This document shows positions 35,968 to 47,055 of a stretch of DNA of 64,000 nucleotides, in pieces (positions within the stretch are counted from its first letter, which is position 1; each line of letters starts with the position of its first letter). The stretch lies in contig JAODTK010005889.1 of NCBI GenBank assembly GCA_026419785.1, positions 62,001-126,000 on the forward strand, given 5' to 3'. Source of the stretch: Sclerodactyla briareus. Taxonomy: Eukaryota > Echinodermata > Holothuroidea > Dendrochirotida > Sclerodactylidae. The position numbers and the translations under genes were made by a program. The notes beneath the pieces were generated by a model. It saw only the letters and a program-made list of their open reading frames with translations, was not told the DNA's origin and made no database searches.

Positions 35968-38900
35968 ATAAACCGTGTAGGGGGGTGGGGGTTAGAGGTG
36001 CTAATTGGCACCAACGCTTCAGAGCCACCTAGAAAAGCTGAGTGCCAAGAATCCTTATCCATTCCAGGTCGTCCAGGCTGTTCATTCCCAACCCCAGTAA
36101 AATAACCTTCCTACGCGCTTGATATATGCTATACACGAAACGCCATCGGATAATCGCTAAAACAAGATTCAATCATCAAAAGTACCTTAGATTGGATATG
36201 ACGAAAGGCAACTATGTATATTTTGTCATTTCCCCCTCTTTTGCATATAATTATTCCTGGGGGGACAGACTAGAAAAGTATTACTTACTTATTTCTGGTC
36301 CCTTCACCTAGAACCACACCACATGTCTAAATGGTAAATATATTAATTACGGTAATAGGTGAAACGAAAAAAGTAAAATGATGCCAATGTGGGTGATTAA
36401 ATAAATGAATAAATGAAATAATGAATAAATAAATTAAAAAACTAAATAAATAAATAAATCAAATAAACTAATAAATAAATAATAAATAAATAAATAAATA
36501 AATGAAACAATAAAAATATAATAAATTAAATAAATAATAAATAAAAAAATCCCTTCCATCATGGGCAGCTCATACCGACCCCTGCGCAACAGTCACAACC
36601 GATCAGGGGGAAGAGGAGAGGTCGAATCCAACATCTGACGACCACGCCCATCCATCAACTACTGGTGAAGTTATTCGTAAATACGTTGGCAGTTATGCGA
36701 AAAGGCGCCAAAACGTTGCCCAACTTAGAGCATGATGTTACAATGTGCAGGTATCGCACCAAATACATCTAAGGCGACCAGGTGTGGATTTATTTTCTGA
36801 AAGGGCGGGACCAATCCCCATAGACCCGGTGCGCTAAAGCCATGCCGGTGGAAATGCAAATTCATTAGCAAACCGAAGTGGGGGTGAGAGTGAGAGGTGT
36901 AATTTGCACAACTGCTTCATGAGCCCCTAGAAGCGGAGCTGCAAAGAACCTATACCCCTTCCCAGGTCTGTCCCCGCTGTTCATTCCCAACCCACCAAAA
37001 TACCTTCCTACGCGACTTGATATATCATACACGAAACCGCCATGGATAAACTCGCTAAACAACAAGATTCAATCATCAAAAACTACCTTAGCATTATATG
37101 CACGGAAATGGCACATTGTATATTTTGTCTTCCCCTCTTTTTCATATGAATAGTTCTAGGGGCCAGACTAGAAAAGTATTACTACCTATTCTGGACCTTC
37201 CACCTTTATAACCACACAACAATTTCTAAATGGTAATTCATTTATTATGATTACCGAATATGTGAAACGAAAAAATGTTAATATGATGCCAATGTGGGTG
37301 ATAATAAATGAATAAATAACTAAATTAAAATCCGTTCCATGGTCATGGCAGCTCATAAAACCGACCCTGCGAAACAAGTCCACCGCCCAGGGGACGGGGA
37401 GATGTCGAATCCACCAAACATCTGACACGCCACGCACGTCCCATACTCACATACTGGGAAGAATTTAGTAATCGTGGAGTTTAAGTACCATGGTAAACAG
37501 GTGAAGGCTTTATGAGTTGAAGAGCCCCAGTGGGATCTAGGAGAGGCACGTACTTGTCGTTCGTTTAAACTTGATATCACACCGTGGTCGATCAAAGTCG
37601 ATTCTACTGTCAACTGCCAATGAGTGGGGGAGGGTGGGTGGAGTGGTGTTAGTGTTCGCGACCTTTATAATTTCGAGTGGCTAGTAATTGAAGGTGTTAC
37701 CATCCCGAATCACTTGATCTTCTCCAGTACTGTCCGGAGTGATTTCTTTCTGAATAGGGTCAAGTTGTCAATCACACATGGCCAAAATTCCGTAATTAAC
37801 GTCCCTCATTCCGCGCGTCCGCCCTCTTTCCCGCGGCCCTCTCACTTGCAATGGTATTCATAATTGCCTCGCTTGTAGTGAACTTGACCCTTGGTTTTCC
37901 TCTTTTGGCACAATCGATATTCAGATTACAATCTGTTTAACACGTGTTCGCAGACATACCATGGTGGATGTGTTGCCAGTACACATCGCTGGCTTCCTGT
38001 TATAGTAGTTCTGGCTGCAATTAATAAAATACCAGATTAGCGCTGCCTGCCACTCCCTGAATGCAAAAGCACATATCTGGCTCATGAAGAAACAACAGGT
38101 AATTTTATTTGCCGATGGACTGGTGACGAACCGTCCATCAATATGATCTACGTGATGCAGTTGCGGGGAATCGTGCAGGAGGAGGCCAAGCCACCATTGT
38201 CTTGAAGACTGTCCGCTTGGAACTGAAGGGGTTTCTGTCAGTGGGTTTGTGATGCGATGGAGTGGTTGCGTCCCAGCCAGCGAATGCCCATGTTTCTGGT
38301 CGGAACATCATCGGAAGTCGTCCCGGTGAGTAGACCAGAGAAATAATATTACCATAATAACGCTGCTATACGCACCTCCGAATATTGTATGTTCTATGGT
38401 AGCATGACATACAAACTGAGGACAGCCTCATATACCAAGGGCGGCATGGGAAAGGTTAGGAAAGGTAGAAAGAGCTTTTTAAACAGTCTTACAACAAACA
38501 GGGAGCAGACAGTTCATCGAGAGGCCAAAAGATCGAAATGAACGGAAGAGAATAATTAACAAGGTAGCTATCGTCTGTTTAAAGAAAAAAAATCTTCCAA
38601 AAGAAACAGAACCTAGTTCCGCGACAGTGCAACATTATACGTATCATACTTTATTGTCAAACAGAAAATAAATGGGACGAAGGAAAAAAACAATGATTAA
38701 ATAAAGATGAAAGAGTGTCAAATATAAATTTAGGTTCAGGGCTGTTTGACGGGAGAGGGGGCGCTTGGATATAAATAATGTGAATAGTTATGCGCTATAT
38801 TGAAAAACAAAAACTGTCGAAAATATACAGACCATTTTTACGTAATTGCTGTTATGTCCCCACACGTCCAGCCCAATTTTCGGCGGGCCCTCTAGTTGTT

Positions 38901-39384
38901 GAGTCTTGTTCGCGAAAAACCACAGGCTGCCCCACTCTTGCCAGTTCACGCGGAGTCAATGTGTCATGCAAGATGGAATGTAATCTCGTTTCTTTATATA
39001 AGGCCCATAAGTACGAAGGCTACTCATTGTTTTCACTGCTACAACCACGTACGCCAATGTCTATTACCTTACTTTACGTACGTAGGACCATAGCACTGCC
39101 AGGCGCGTAACCGCGATATTAGCCTTGGGGGGGGGGGGCGGAACCAAGGAAAGTACGCCTCAGTAAATGGCCCTCACCCTAACTATGGCAAATATAATAC
39201 AATATAGGGCCCCGGTGCTGCAATATTTGCGTAACAGCGGGCCAAAACCTCTACTGGGTCAGGGGGGATTCTGACCCCCCTCCCCCGTGTGGTACTCCAT
39301 TGGAAATGGCGATTACGCAGCTAGGTTACAAAGTTGCATTCTGATTACTTCCACGCCATCATAGGCCCTATCATGCATGCGATA

Positions 39385-40905
39385 TTCAGTGACTCTCTTT
39401 TCACACGCGTGATTTAACTCTGTTGAATGAATCATGGCGAAATTGAGATCCAGGGCAGAGCCGAAAGAGATAGAGACTTTGCAAACGTCATGTGGTTCTT
39501 CACTAGGAAGAGCAAAAGTTCTCGGGAATCGGGAAAACATGATATCATACATCGCAGGGCGGATCAGTAGGGCTTATAAGCCTAAGTTAGCTTTGATAAG
39601 ACAGGGGTCGAAACTGTTTCTATCAAACAAAGTAGAAGGGGCACCACCCAGGATTGCATCGCAACAATGGGCAACCCCAATGCACCAAAGTACTGAGGCA
39701 GGAGAGATCCGCCTATTAATTTTGCACTTATTGAACGTTCAAAACACTTAACTGTACATTCGTCTTGGTACATTTGTGCGGTTTGAGGCTACGCAACATT
39801 GGTGATCCAGTGACTTGGCGAGCAACTGCAGTATTTGCGCGCTCCGCACCAGTAGTCGTTTGTTTCAATGTATATACCAAAATATGTGCTAAAGATCGAA
39901 AACGAAATGAGTTGGACATAAATCTGAGGTCGAAAGTTCATTAACAAGATGATTTTCGGCAAGACTGCAACGTACTGCCGTTTTGAGTGATGATCGTATA
40001 CAAAGATTATTGAATTAAGATATATGCTTACACTTTTGCTTTAAAAATGCACCAAATGGCTGATTTGAAGGGGCTTTCACTAGACCCCACACAGGGGCAT
40101 TCGCGGCCCCAGGAAGGCTCTATATTTCCGACCAGAGGCGCAATACGGTACCTCGCAAACAATCCTACTTTTAATATGGCTTATAAATTCTGTACCTTGG
40201 TCAGATATTATTTGTCATTTTTCGTACCCATACAGTTTACTATAATGTCCGATGAAGATAATAGAAATTCCTTTGCAGATAGCAGGCACCTGGTAACGCA
40301 GAATACGTTCGCAGTGTGGACACCAACAATTCCCCATCCACCCTCCCCGTGCGCGGTTACCCTGAACATGGCAGAAAGAGCAGAGGGTTCAAACAAGTTG
40401 ACCTCCCCCCCCCCCTGCTCGGATGATAACAAATCGCCGCTCCTGGTTCACAAAAAATGGAGACCAAGGGTAGTGCAACACATACTCTAACCTCATTACA
40501 TCAGAGTAGGTAATTCCACTACACATGCAAACGTCCAAGAAATGGTCGTTGTGTATTGTGCACAATGGAATTCAGACGTTTTCGTGCCCGTTATACTTAG
40601 GAGACGCCGTGGTATTGTACCAGAGGTTGTCAAGGGGAGGGGGTGGAGATCGGACACACGAGACGTGCGCATATAATTATTCTAACCTCCTATTGCGCAA
40701 ATAAATGCAACTTATGGGTCCTACCGTCCTAGACACATACGCCGGTGGCACAATTTGAAAAAAAAACAGCTGTAAAACGTATATGAACAGTAAGAAAGGT
40801 ATTTGGGTTAACAATTTATTGTTACCATGGGTCAAGGCGAGGGGAGGTTTCCTTTTCCTTACGTACGTGCACTGGAGAGGATGGATCAGCTCGGCTGGAG
40901 ATTCT
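39385..40905. other. 1.5 kb segment present only in copy 2
   Basis: Copy 1 goes from the CGCCATCATAGGCC flank straight to GAACAATCGAT (23,100-23,165). Copy 2 has the same flanks at about 39,353 and 40,907 with 1.5 kb between. Two longer plus-strand open frames lie inside: 39,434-39,751 (105 codons) and 40,047-40,490 (147 codons, Pro/Ser-rich middle). Neither resembles a family I know and neither has clear gene context. Ends show no terminal repeats that I can see. It may be an insertion in copy 2 or a deletion in copy 1. Confidence 0.65.
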
Positions 40906-41419
40906 GAACAATCGATTTCAGTATTCAAAAAGCGCGTGATCTTTTTTCTCGCAGTGCTGCTGGTGTAGGCCTGTCTCCTATACTGCAACTTGTCGTTTTT
41001 GTATCAGGCTCCTGTAAGATAACCGATGGTGGTGTTTCCGTGTCTGGACGAGGTGCACGTGACGAGAGGGTGTATAGACAACACTACCCCCTAAACAGTT
41101 TGGGGATTTAAAATTAGGGCAGGAAATAACTAAAAAGCGAGCAGCAATAGGGAAAGCGGGCAAAAACAATGAGAGTGATGCCCCAATAAGTGTGGGTATG
41201 TATGTGAACTGAATGCATATCGGGATTTTTTTTATTGACGAGGGCAAATAATCCCCCCCCCTTCGATGGTCGTAACCCAATTTGATACTTGTATGATAGC
41301 CCATATCACCCTCACATGTGAACTGTACTAATACAGTGTGAGGATACAGACCAGATACCAAGGTGCTGCACCCAGTAATGTACAAGAGTTGGACTGTCGT
41401 TTTGGTATTTGTTTTCGAG

Positions 41420-41726
41420 AATGGATCTCACATACGTTTTAACGATAACTGCACGGAACAGCGGTCCGTGCTAACAACCGCTAGTTCTCGGAGGAACATC
41501 CCGCGGTGACTCTAACGCTCGGTGTGATGTGCAGGACGGGGTACGGCATGTTACTGTAATGATGGGTTCCATGGAAATGGACTAAGCTGTGAGCAGACCA
41601 CGGACTGTCACGATGCCTATACTGCTGGTGAACGCCGAGACGGAGTTACCCTCTCAGCGACAAACTGGTTCTGGGGAGGCGTTTAACGTCTCCTGTGACA
41701 TGATCACTAACAGTGGTGGATGGACG
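41420..41726 (+). CDS. EGF-like + FReD N-terminal exon, copy 2
   Basis: The acceptor is TTGTTTTCGAG (weaker than copy 1 because of a G) and the donor is GTAAGC. Frames read GDSNARCDVQ, then CNDGFHGNGLSCEQTTDCHD, the end of an EGF-like domain running into the FReD start (DAYTAGERRDGVT), and EAFNVSCDMITNSGGWT. Compared with copy 1, MSTNGGGW has become MITNSGGW, so copy 1 is closer to the FReD consensus at this site. Indels interrupt the EGF part near GYG. The donor leaves phase 0, fitting VIQRRT at the start of the next exon. Confidence 0.82.
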
Positions 41727-42867
41727 GTAAGCCCACCATAACTTATGTCATGCCAACACAATGTGTGACCAGCTATTCTCCTATGATGCTGAAACCATAC
41801 ACAATCTACAGGAGACTATCAGGCACTTCAGGAATCTCCCGAATGATTGAACAGTTGGTGGTAATAGGACATATATACTCGACCTCATCAATGGTGTCGT
41901 TAATCATCCCCCGTTTCAGGAAATTATACCTAATTACTACAGCCCGGACCGTTTGAACACCAAACATCGGTCAAACCACTAATCAGTATTTGTTTCGGTT
42001 ATGTTACGCAGGTCATTCAACGTCGCACTGTACAACCGCAAGACAAATTCTAACAACACTGGACACTTACCGAGAAGGATTCGGATCTCTGAGTGGAGAC
42101 TTTTGGCTGGGGAACGAGAAAATTCATTACCTGACGCAACAGAAAGCATACAAACTACGAGTCGACATGCTAGATCTGGGAATCATCAATGTAATGGGGA
42201 GTGGTCAATCCTCACACATATCGTCGGAAACGAACAGGATCATTACCGTTTGTCGGTCAGCGGCCACCGTGGAGACACACGTATGTATTATGGTGGTAGT
42301 GGTAGTAGTAGTAGTAATAGTAGTAGCAGCAGCAGTTTTGAAGCCCACACAATATTTGATATGAGAAATTATAAGACCCTTCCTGTCATTCATTTTCACT
42401 AACAACGCTCTAACTGTTAGGGACATATATATGGAAGGTATTTTCTGCTAGGCTTGGTTGTATTATATTGTAGCTATTATATTTCTTGTTGGGAATAAGG
42501 ATTAGGTAATAAAATCTGGATTAATTATCAATAGAGCCGACTCTGACCCGTTCTCATTGTTTCTTTCAGTCGATTATTTGGCTCATAATGACGGAAAGCT
42601 TTCAGGACGTACGACAGCAACAACGATGGGTGCGAGGCATTCAACTGCGCAGAGGGGCACAGAGGGGGCTGGTGGTACTGGAATTGGTGTGCAGTATCAT
42701 CTAGCTATCTCTGCTATGGTTGGACATATGGGAGCAACTACACTTATTGCACTTATACCAACATCAATGCGCATAAATGGAACAAACGGACAGAACATCT
42801 TCTGGGATCACAGCTGGCTGGCAGCCTCCTCCGCTTCGCTGAGATGGAAATACGACCGACTATTTGA
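41420..42867 (+). CDS. EGF-FReD (fibrinogen-related) gene, 3' three exons
   Basis: Three exons end the gene: 41,420-41,726, 42,012-42,280 and 42,570-42,867. They encode an EGF-like domain followed by a full fibrinogen-related domain ending in EMEIRPTI and a TGA stop. The product is expected to be secreted or extracellular and lectin-like, as known for ficolins, tachylectins and invertebrate FREPs; the ligand cannot be inferred. The 5' end is not identified: upstream candidates are the SRCR exon at 35.1 kb and weak Ig-like exons. Splice phases agree between exons 2 and 3. Each exon contains one or more one-base indels although diagnostic residues are intact, which I ascribe mainly to assembly error. 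A pseudogene cannot be excluded. An AATAAA lies at 43,195, about 330 bp after the stop. Confidence 0.85.
42012..42280 (+). CDS. FReD middle exon
   Basis: After TTTCGGTTATGTTACGCAG the exon opens with VIQRRT, continues TYREGFGSLSGDFWLGNEKI and HYLTQQKAYKLRVDML, then after frame changes GEWSILTHIVGNEQDHYRL and SVSGHRGDT. These are the FReD landmarks QRR, Y..GFG.L.GEFWLGN..I, L..Q..Y.LR.D and VG.E...Y.L.V.G..G. The donor GTATGT begins at 42,281. The codon split across the intron (ACA C|TC) restores GDTLDYLAHN, the normal GDSL motif. About three one-base indels are needed to explain the frame changes. Confidence 0.85.
42291..42335 (+). repeat. Trinucleotide repeat GGT/AGT/AGC in FReD intron
   Basis: A GGTAGT-, AGT- and AGC-rich run starts ten bases after the donor. 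Translating through it gives a Ser- or Gly-rich stretch that is not part of the protein. Confidence 0.8.
42570..42867 (+). CDS. FReD C-terminal exon
   Basis: The acceptor is CATTGTTTCTTTCAG. The exon starts LDYLAHNDGK and, after one frame change, reads FRTYDSNNDGCEAFNCAEGH, the FReD calcium-binding segment and its Cys pair. It continues RGGWWYWNWCAVSSSYL, then YTNINAH, and ends RFAEMEIRPTI plus TGA. In another frame NGTNGQNIFWD appears where FReDs with this longer C-terminal loop usually have NGxNGxNIxW, so a second pair of indels is likely. The extended CYGWTYGSNYTYC loop with extra cysteines differs from vertebrate ficolins. Confidence 0.87.
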
Positions 42868-43194
42868 TCGCCACCTCGGTTTCATTCAGAATGTTTCCAG
42901 ATTCTGTCAGGTATCTTTGGGAGATCATCCCTTGAATACATTGACATAATGTGTATATTGTGTGTCCGACTAATGCTCAACAACAATACACAACGTGTCA
43001 CCAAACGTGTGGTCAAACATTTTCAGGGTCTGCCAAGCGACAAAGAGTCTGTGTTATAGAGAAGTGATCGTTCAATAAGCAGTATCAGTGTTCACATACT
43101 AGTTCCAGGTATATATATCTAGGGATTCATATTGTTCACTGAATATTTGGATAATCTACAAAAATGAGAGAAAAGGTTTTGCACTTGATCTATC

Positions 43195-43200
43195 AATAAA
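43195..43200 (+). promoter_or_regulatory. Possible polyadenylation signal of FReD gene
   Basis: AATAAA lies about 330 bp downstream of the FReD stop. Single hexamers are common in AT-rich DNA, so position is the only support. Confidence 0.35.
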
Positions 43201-43295
43201 ATGCTCGGATCATGCAATAGATTTCCAAACTTGGCTGTAAGCATTTTGTCATCTCGAAGATTTACATGGTCAATTATGGTCAGCTGGTGGCATTT

Positions 43296-43935
43296 TTTAT
43301 TCCTTGACGAAGTCAGAGTCTATATGCATTCATTCTAAGTATGTGTGGTGTGTGGTTGTGGGTATGTGTGTGATGTAATGTTTTGTTTTGTGTCAGAACA
43401 CCCTGTCTTGTAAACCCGATAACTCGAACGGTCATAGTTATGAACTTCGTTTGGTATGGTGTGTTCCGCCATGGTGAGTACATGATCCCTATTGTTTTGG
43501 GGTCAAGTCGGAGGTCATCTGGGGTCATTAGAGGTCAAAGTCTGAAATCCTTGTAAACACGATAAGGCCAGTATGGTTGGTCCGATCAAGGTTGAAATTT
43601 GGTATAGCTTTATTATGGGGGTTGGGGGTACAGGAACCCTATTGTTTTTGGTTTAGATCGGGGTGAAGTTGGGTAAAAAATGATGAAAAATTGTGAAAGT
43701 CGTATTTTGGGAAATTTCGGCTTGTGAACACGATAACTTCGAACCCACATGGATGGATTAAGCTCATACTTGGTGTGTGTCCCCATGATAAGTGCATGTG
43801 TGTTCCCCATGAAAACCTCGAAACTTAGTGTGAACGACTTATCAGAGTTACAGGAACCCTACTGGTTTGTTGGGAAAAATGGGAAATTTGTCAGGCGTTA
43901 GATGCCCATAATGAGTTCGGCTTTCGGCTTTATAT
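43296..43935 (+). repeat. Tandem-repeat element with AGGTCA half-sites, copy 2
   Basis: It opens with TTGACGAAGTCAGAG (43,303), followed by TATGCAT and a GT-rich stretch, then half-units beginning AAC(A/C)CGATAACTCGAA. It contains CCCTATTGTTTTGGGGTCA, GGAGGTCATC, GAGGTCAAAG and CATGGATGGATTAAG. It ends near a TTCGGCTTTCGGC hairpin at about 43,916-43,928. Non-coding. Confidence 0.78.
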
Positions 43936-44474
43936 AATGTTTGTGCCAAGTGGAAATGTTCTCTAGTATTGCTGACATGGTGTAGTTTGTTAACAGTGAC
44001 TTTAGTGTTTTGCCATTTCCTTATTACAATGATTCACGGTGCTCGTGTTAGATCACTCGCCACTACTTCCCACCCCAAAAACAACAGATTTTCAAGAAAT
44101 TCGGATTTTGCCAAATGTGGTGGGGAACTAAATCCCTGAAAGTAAACGGACAAACCAGTTGTTGCTCTTTGTGTTTGTGGGGATGATTGGAAGTCGTAGC
44201 CAAATAAGTTTTCTCGAAAGAATAATGAATCTTAAACTTCGTTCATCGGTCATATTGAGAGAATTCCACTTTTTAAAGTGGCATCACTACACTACTTGAT
44301 ATTCAGTATGGCTATGCCACAGAATGTTAGACGCACTGATCAATAAGATTCAGGAAAACAGAGTTAGGGTAACAGAGTCCTATTAGACTGTTAGATTAGT
44401 GTGTCTAAAATGCTGTGACCACGATCAGCATAGGATTGAAATAGAAACATCAAAAAATCGACGTTCCCGAAACG
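43936..44474. other. Non-genic stretch, nothing recognised
   Basis: No domain, repeat or RNA gene was identified. Confidence 0.4.
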
Positions 44475-44475
44475 G

Positions 44476-45168
44476 TAGCCTGTTGAAACAGGCGTTTGAC
44501 TTTGTAACCTCGTATCAGACTTCATTCACTCATATGTGCAGAATGGCCCTTTAACCAATCGGGCTTTGACTAAACAAACGCCTGTGCGACTTCGTTCGCT
44601 CGCTGTCGAACTCAATCATGGGGCGGGACTAATGGGCGGTGCAACGTCAACGATGATTGCGCAATCGGAGATTCTCCTTTACTAAATTACGGGGGGAAAC
44701 GGGCAATGCCTGCTGGAAAAATGACTCTTTTGATTCTGGAATTGTTTAGACAACTCCCACCCTAGTTGTTTGGGCATACGTTGGATGGATATTCTTTTTA
44801 ATTCCCATTGAAGAATTTATATTTTTCTGAACGTCTGCTTCAAATGCATCATTCTCGATACATTCATATTTTCAGTGTTGTAAAAGGTTATGAAAGTCTT
44901 CTGTAAATATTCATGACCTAAATATGGGGCGATGGTCCGCGGAATCTATTCAGGGTTGCTCCCATCCATATCAACCTCCGTGTGCTACTGATGACTGACA
45001 CATACGTCACCTGAATCGTAATGAGCAAAATCCCAATTTTTGGGGATTTGTCGAACGAAGTCCTGCAGACGATATGTTGGTGATATTCGAGCGTGGTATA
45101 TACCAAAGAGCGATAGCCCCCGCTATTTCAGGAATGGCTTCTCCATATCGTCTGCTTTAGCAGGCTAA
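44476..45168. mobile_element. TIR element (~690 bp), possibly Tc1/mariner-type non-autonomous
   Basis: The left end reads TAGCCTGTTGAAACAGGCG (44,476) and the right end, reverse-complemented, TTAGCCTGCTAAAGCAGACG (45,168-45,149). Subterminal sequences also mirror each other: GCGACTTCGTTCGCTCG at about 44,585 against GGACTTCGTTCGACAAA from the right side at about 45,065-45,049. A TA sits at both edges, as expected for TA target duplications, but TA is short. No transposase frame is present. Confidence 0.6.
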
Positions 45169-46640
45169 CGAAACGGTGTCGGAAAGTCAGCTAAGTCAAA
45201 ATACATTTCGTTTGCGCCCAGGGGCGTACCAGGGGTGCGTGGAGGCACGTCCTCATGAAAGTCGATAGCACCCTATTCGCCCCACTGGGAATTTGAGTGT
45301 TTTTTCACGCTAGGAAATGAGAGACTAAAATTCGAGCAAAACATCGATTAACGTATGGGCGAAATACTCCTGGTTTACAAGGCCTTAATGCGATATTTGT
45401 ACAGTTTCCTTTGGTGGTTCTTTTGGGTATAAGAAGGACCAATTGGATGGCTTTTTGGGAAAGCGGGCAATTAGTTCTTTGTTACCCCAACTTTCTATCT
45501 GGAAGAAGACTAGTTCATCGAAAATGTTAAATTGTCTGAAATATGTTAGAGTTGATTTCAATTATAAGGAATAATTATGATATAGAATCAGTAAATGTAG
45601 ACGTACCCTCTAAGCTCAATTGGGATATCTTATCCTCGTCACGATACTAGTAGTAAAGTATATATGTTTAGGACTCTAATTTCTCCTATTTTGAATGTAG
45701 GGATAGGGACGTTCGCTTTAACCAAGGCGATATAGACCAGTTACAGTCAGCCCAAGGTTGCTTATTAAACGATGGTCGGACTTGAAAAACGAGCACGTCT
45801 CAACAGCGCCTCATGCAAAGTCTTTTGGAGACCGGTTGATGCCGCCTGTATGAATGATCATATCAGTCATCTCAATCGAATTTTCACACCTGATTCGCCG
45901 ACGAGGATCTCTGTGCCCACTTCCTAAGCCTAAATATATATACTAGATATTATCCTGATTCAGGTACTCTCATTGAGCGCCTTGTACAGTTTCTCCTGTT
46001 CGCTGTTCGCAGTTCCACGTAGGAGTCTGCCCAGTCAATGACGACCTGCTGGTTGCTGATAGTTAAAATGAATTGATGTTTCGGATAAAGTTCACCTTAA
46101 TCTATGAGTACTGCACATTATTAATCTGTGACTCAATCATCTAGTAGTAATCATCAGTAATCTAGTATTCGACACAACAGACCTGGATTCGCGCGGGCGC
46201 CGGAGCACTTCAATCTGCCAGAACCAACACATCTTTACCTTAAATGTGCATCCTTAGGGCACTTCAATCTGGGGGCCGCACGAGGGCCAATTGCGAAGTT
46301 AGAACGAATACTAGGCTCGGCACACATCACGGATCAACATCGGTTTGTCCTTCATTAGCAGCGCCATGGCGATCTTGTAGATGCCTCCTGTACTTGGTTT
46401 GCTCACAACTGAAGAAAAGTCGAAGCTAATCGCTCGAAATATTTCGTGTTCTCACCGTATGTTCTATTTTGTTGGAAATGAATTTATCTACTTTTTTGCA
46501 AAAATCATCGACTATATATATATAGATAGATAAAATATCGGCTGTTTCAACTCACATTCCTAGCTCAATCGCTATTTCGACTCGTCATGTCGAGATCCGC
46601 CTATCAATTTACGTCGCATTGTTGTTGTGCAGTTTTTGCC
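45169..46640. other. Non-genic stretch, nothing recognised
   Basis: Only short unrelated open frames were seen. Nothing repeats elsewhere in the window as far as I can tell. Confidence 0.4.
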
Positions 46641-46644
46641 AGTC

Positions 46645-46685
46645 TTGGCTATTATATATATATTATATATATAGATCTATATAAG

Positions 46686-46718
<33 letters not shown>

Positions 46719-46765
46719 CTATATTATTATAATGAATATATAATATATATAATATATATTATGTA
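46645..46765. repeat. AT dinucleotide-rich microsatellite
   Basis: A (TA)n-rich, self-complementary tract of about 120 bp that could extrude as a hairpin. A smaller TATATA run lies at 46,514-46,523. Confidence 0.85.
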
Positions 46766-47055
46766 TTTGTTAGAGGAAGATATGAATGGTTTAATGTGTA
46801 TTAATGAGTAGATTTATTCAACACTTTTGGAGTCAATGGAGGTCATTAGTAATTTGTTAATTTATGGAAAAGTTCGTGGATTCCACAAACGTGTCGATCG
46901 ATGTGCGACCACGGTTGGTCCTGATATATCAAAAAATAGAGAATGGGTCACTTGAAAGTGCCTAATAACTAATTTAGTCCATTTTATAATTTTCCATTTT
47001 CCACACAACTTTTTCTTCATCACAATACTCCGTAGGCGGACATAGTACAACAAAT

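Larger units (their letters stand above)
31438..37455 (+). repeat. Satellite array, ~6 units of 0.75-0.9 kb
   Basis: Units start at GGCGCC(AAAA)CGTTGCCCAA near 31,438, 32,338, 33,244, 34,069 and 36,704, with a further truncated unit resuming at about 35,970. Periods are about 900, 906, 825 and 750 bp; length varies mainly in the (AATA/AAAT)n tract near each unit's end. Each unit ends with a CCTTCCATTCATGGCAG block, GACGACCACGCCCATACATC and a GGTAAGT-like word. The array replaces the single unit of copy 1. Short open frames in it are not conserved between units. The (AAAT)n tracts at 36,395-36,550 and 33,000-33,070 are the longest. Confidence 0.88.
24200..41900 (+). repeat. Tandem duplication, copy 2 (~17.7 kb)
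   Basis: Aligns throughout with copy 1. It is about 5.2 kb longer because of the satellite array with its embedded block and an extra 1.5 kb segment (39,385-40,905). It lacks the copy-1 purine tract and most of the minisatellite block. Small indels against copy 1 are very frequent. Apart from the SRCR exon, the candidate exons and the final EGF/FReD exon I see only intron-like DNA, including 24,300-31,400 where no gene was recognised. It leads straight into the single-copy FReD exons. Confidence 0.88.

Noticed and set aside
42295-42345. Ser- or Val-rich tract as part of the FReD protein
   Set aside because: It lies after the GTATGT donor, and skipping it restores the normal GDTL-DYLAHN junction.
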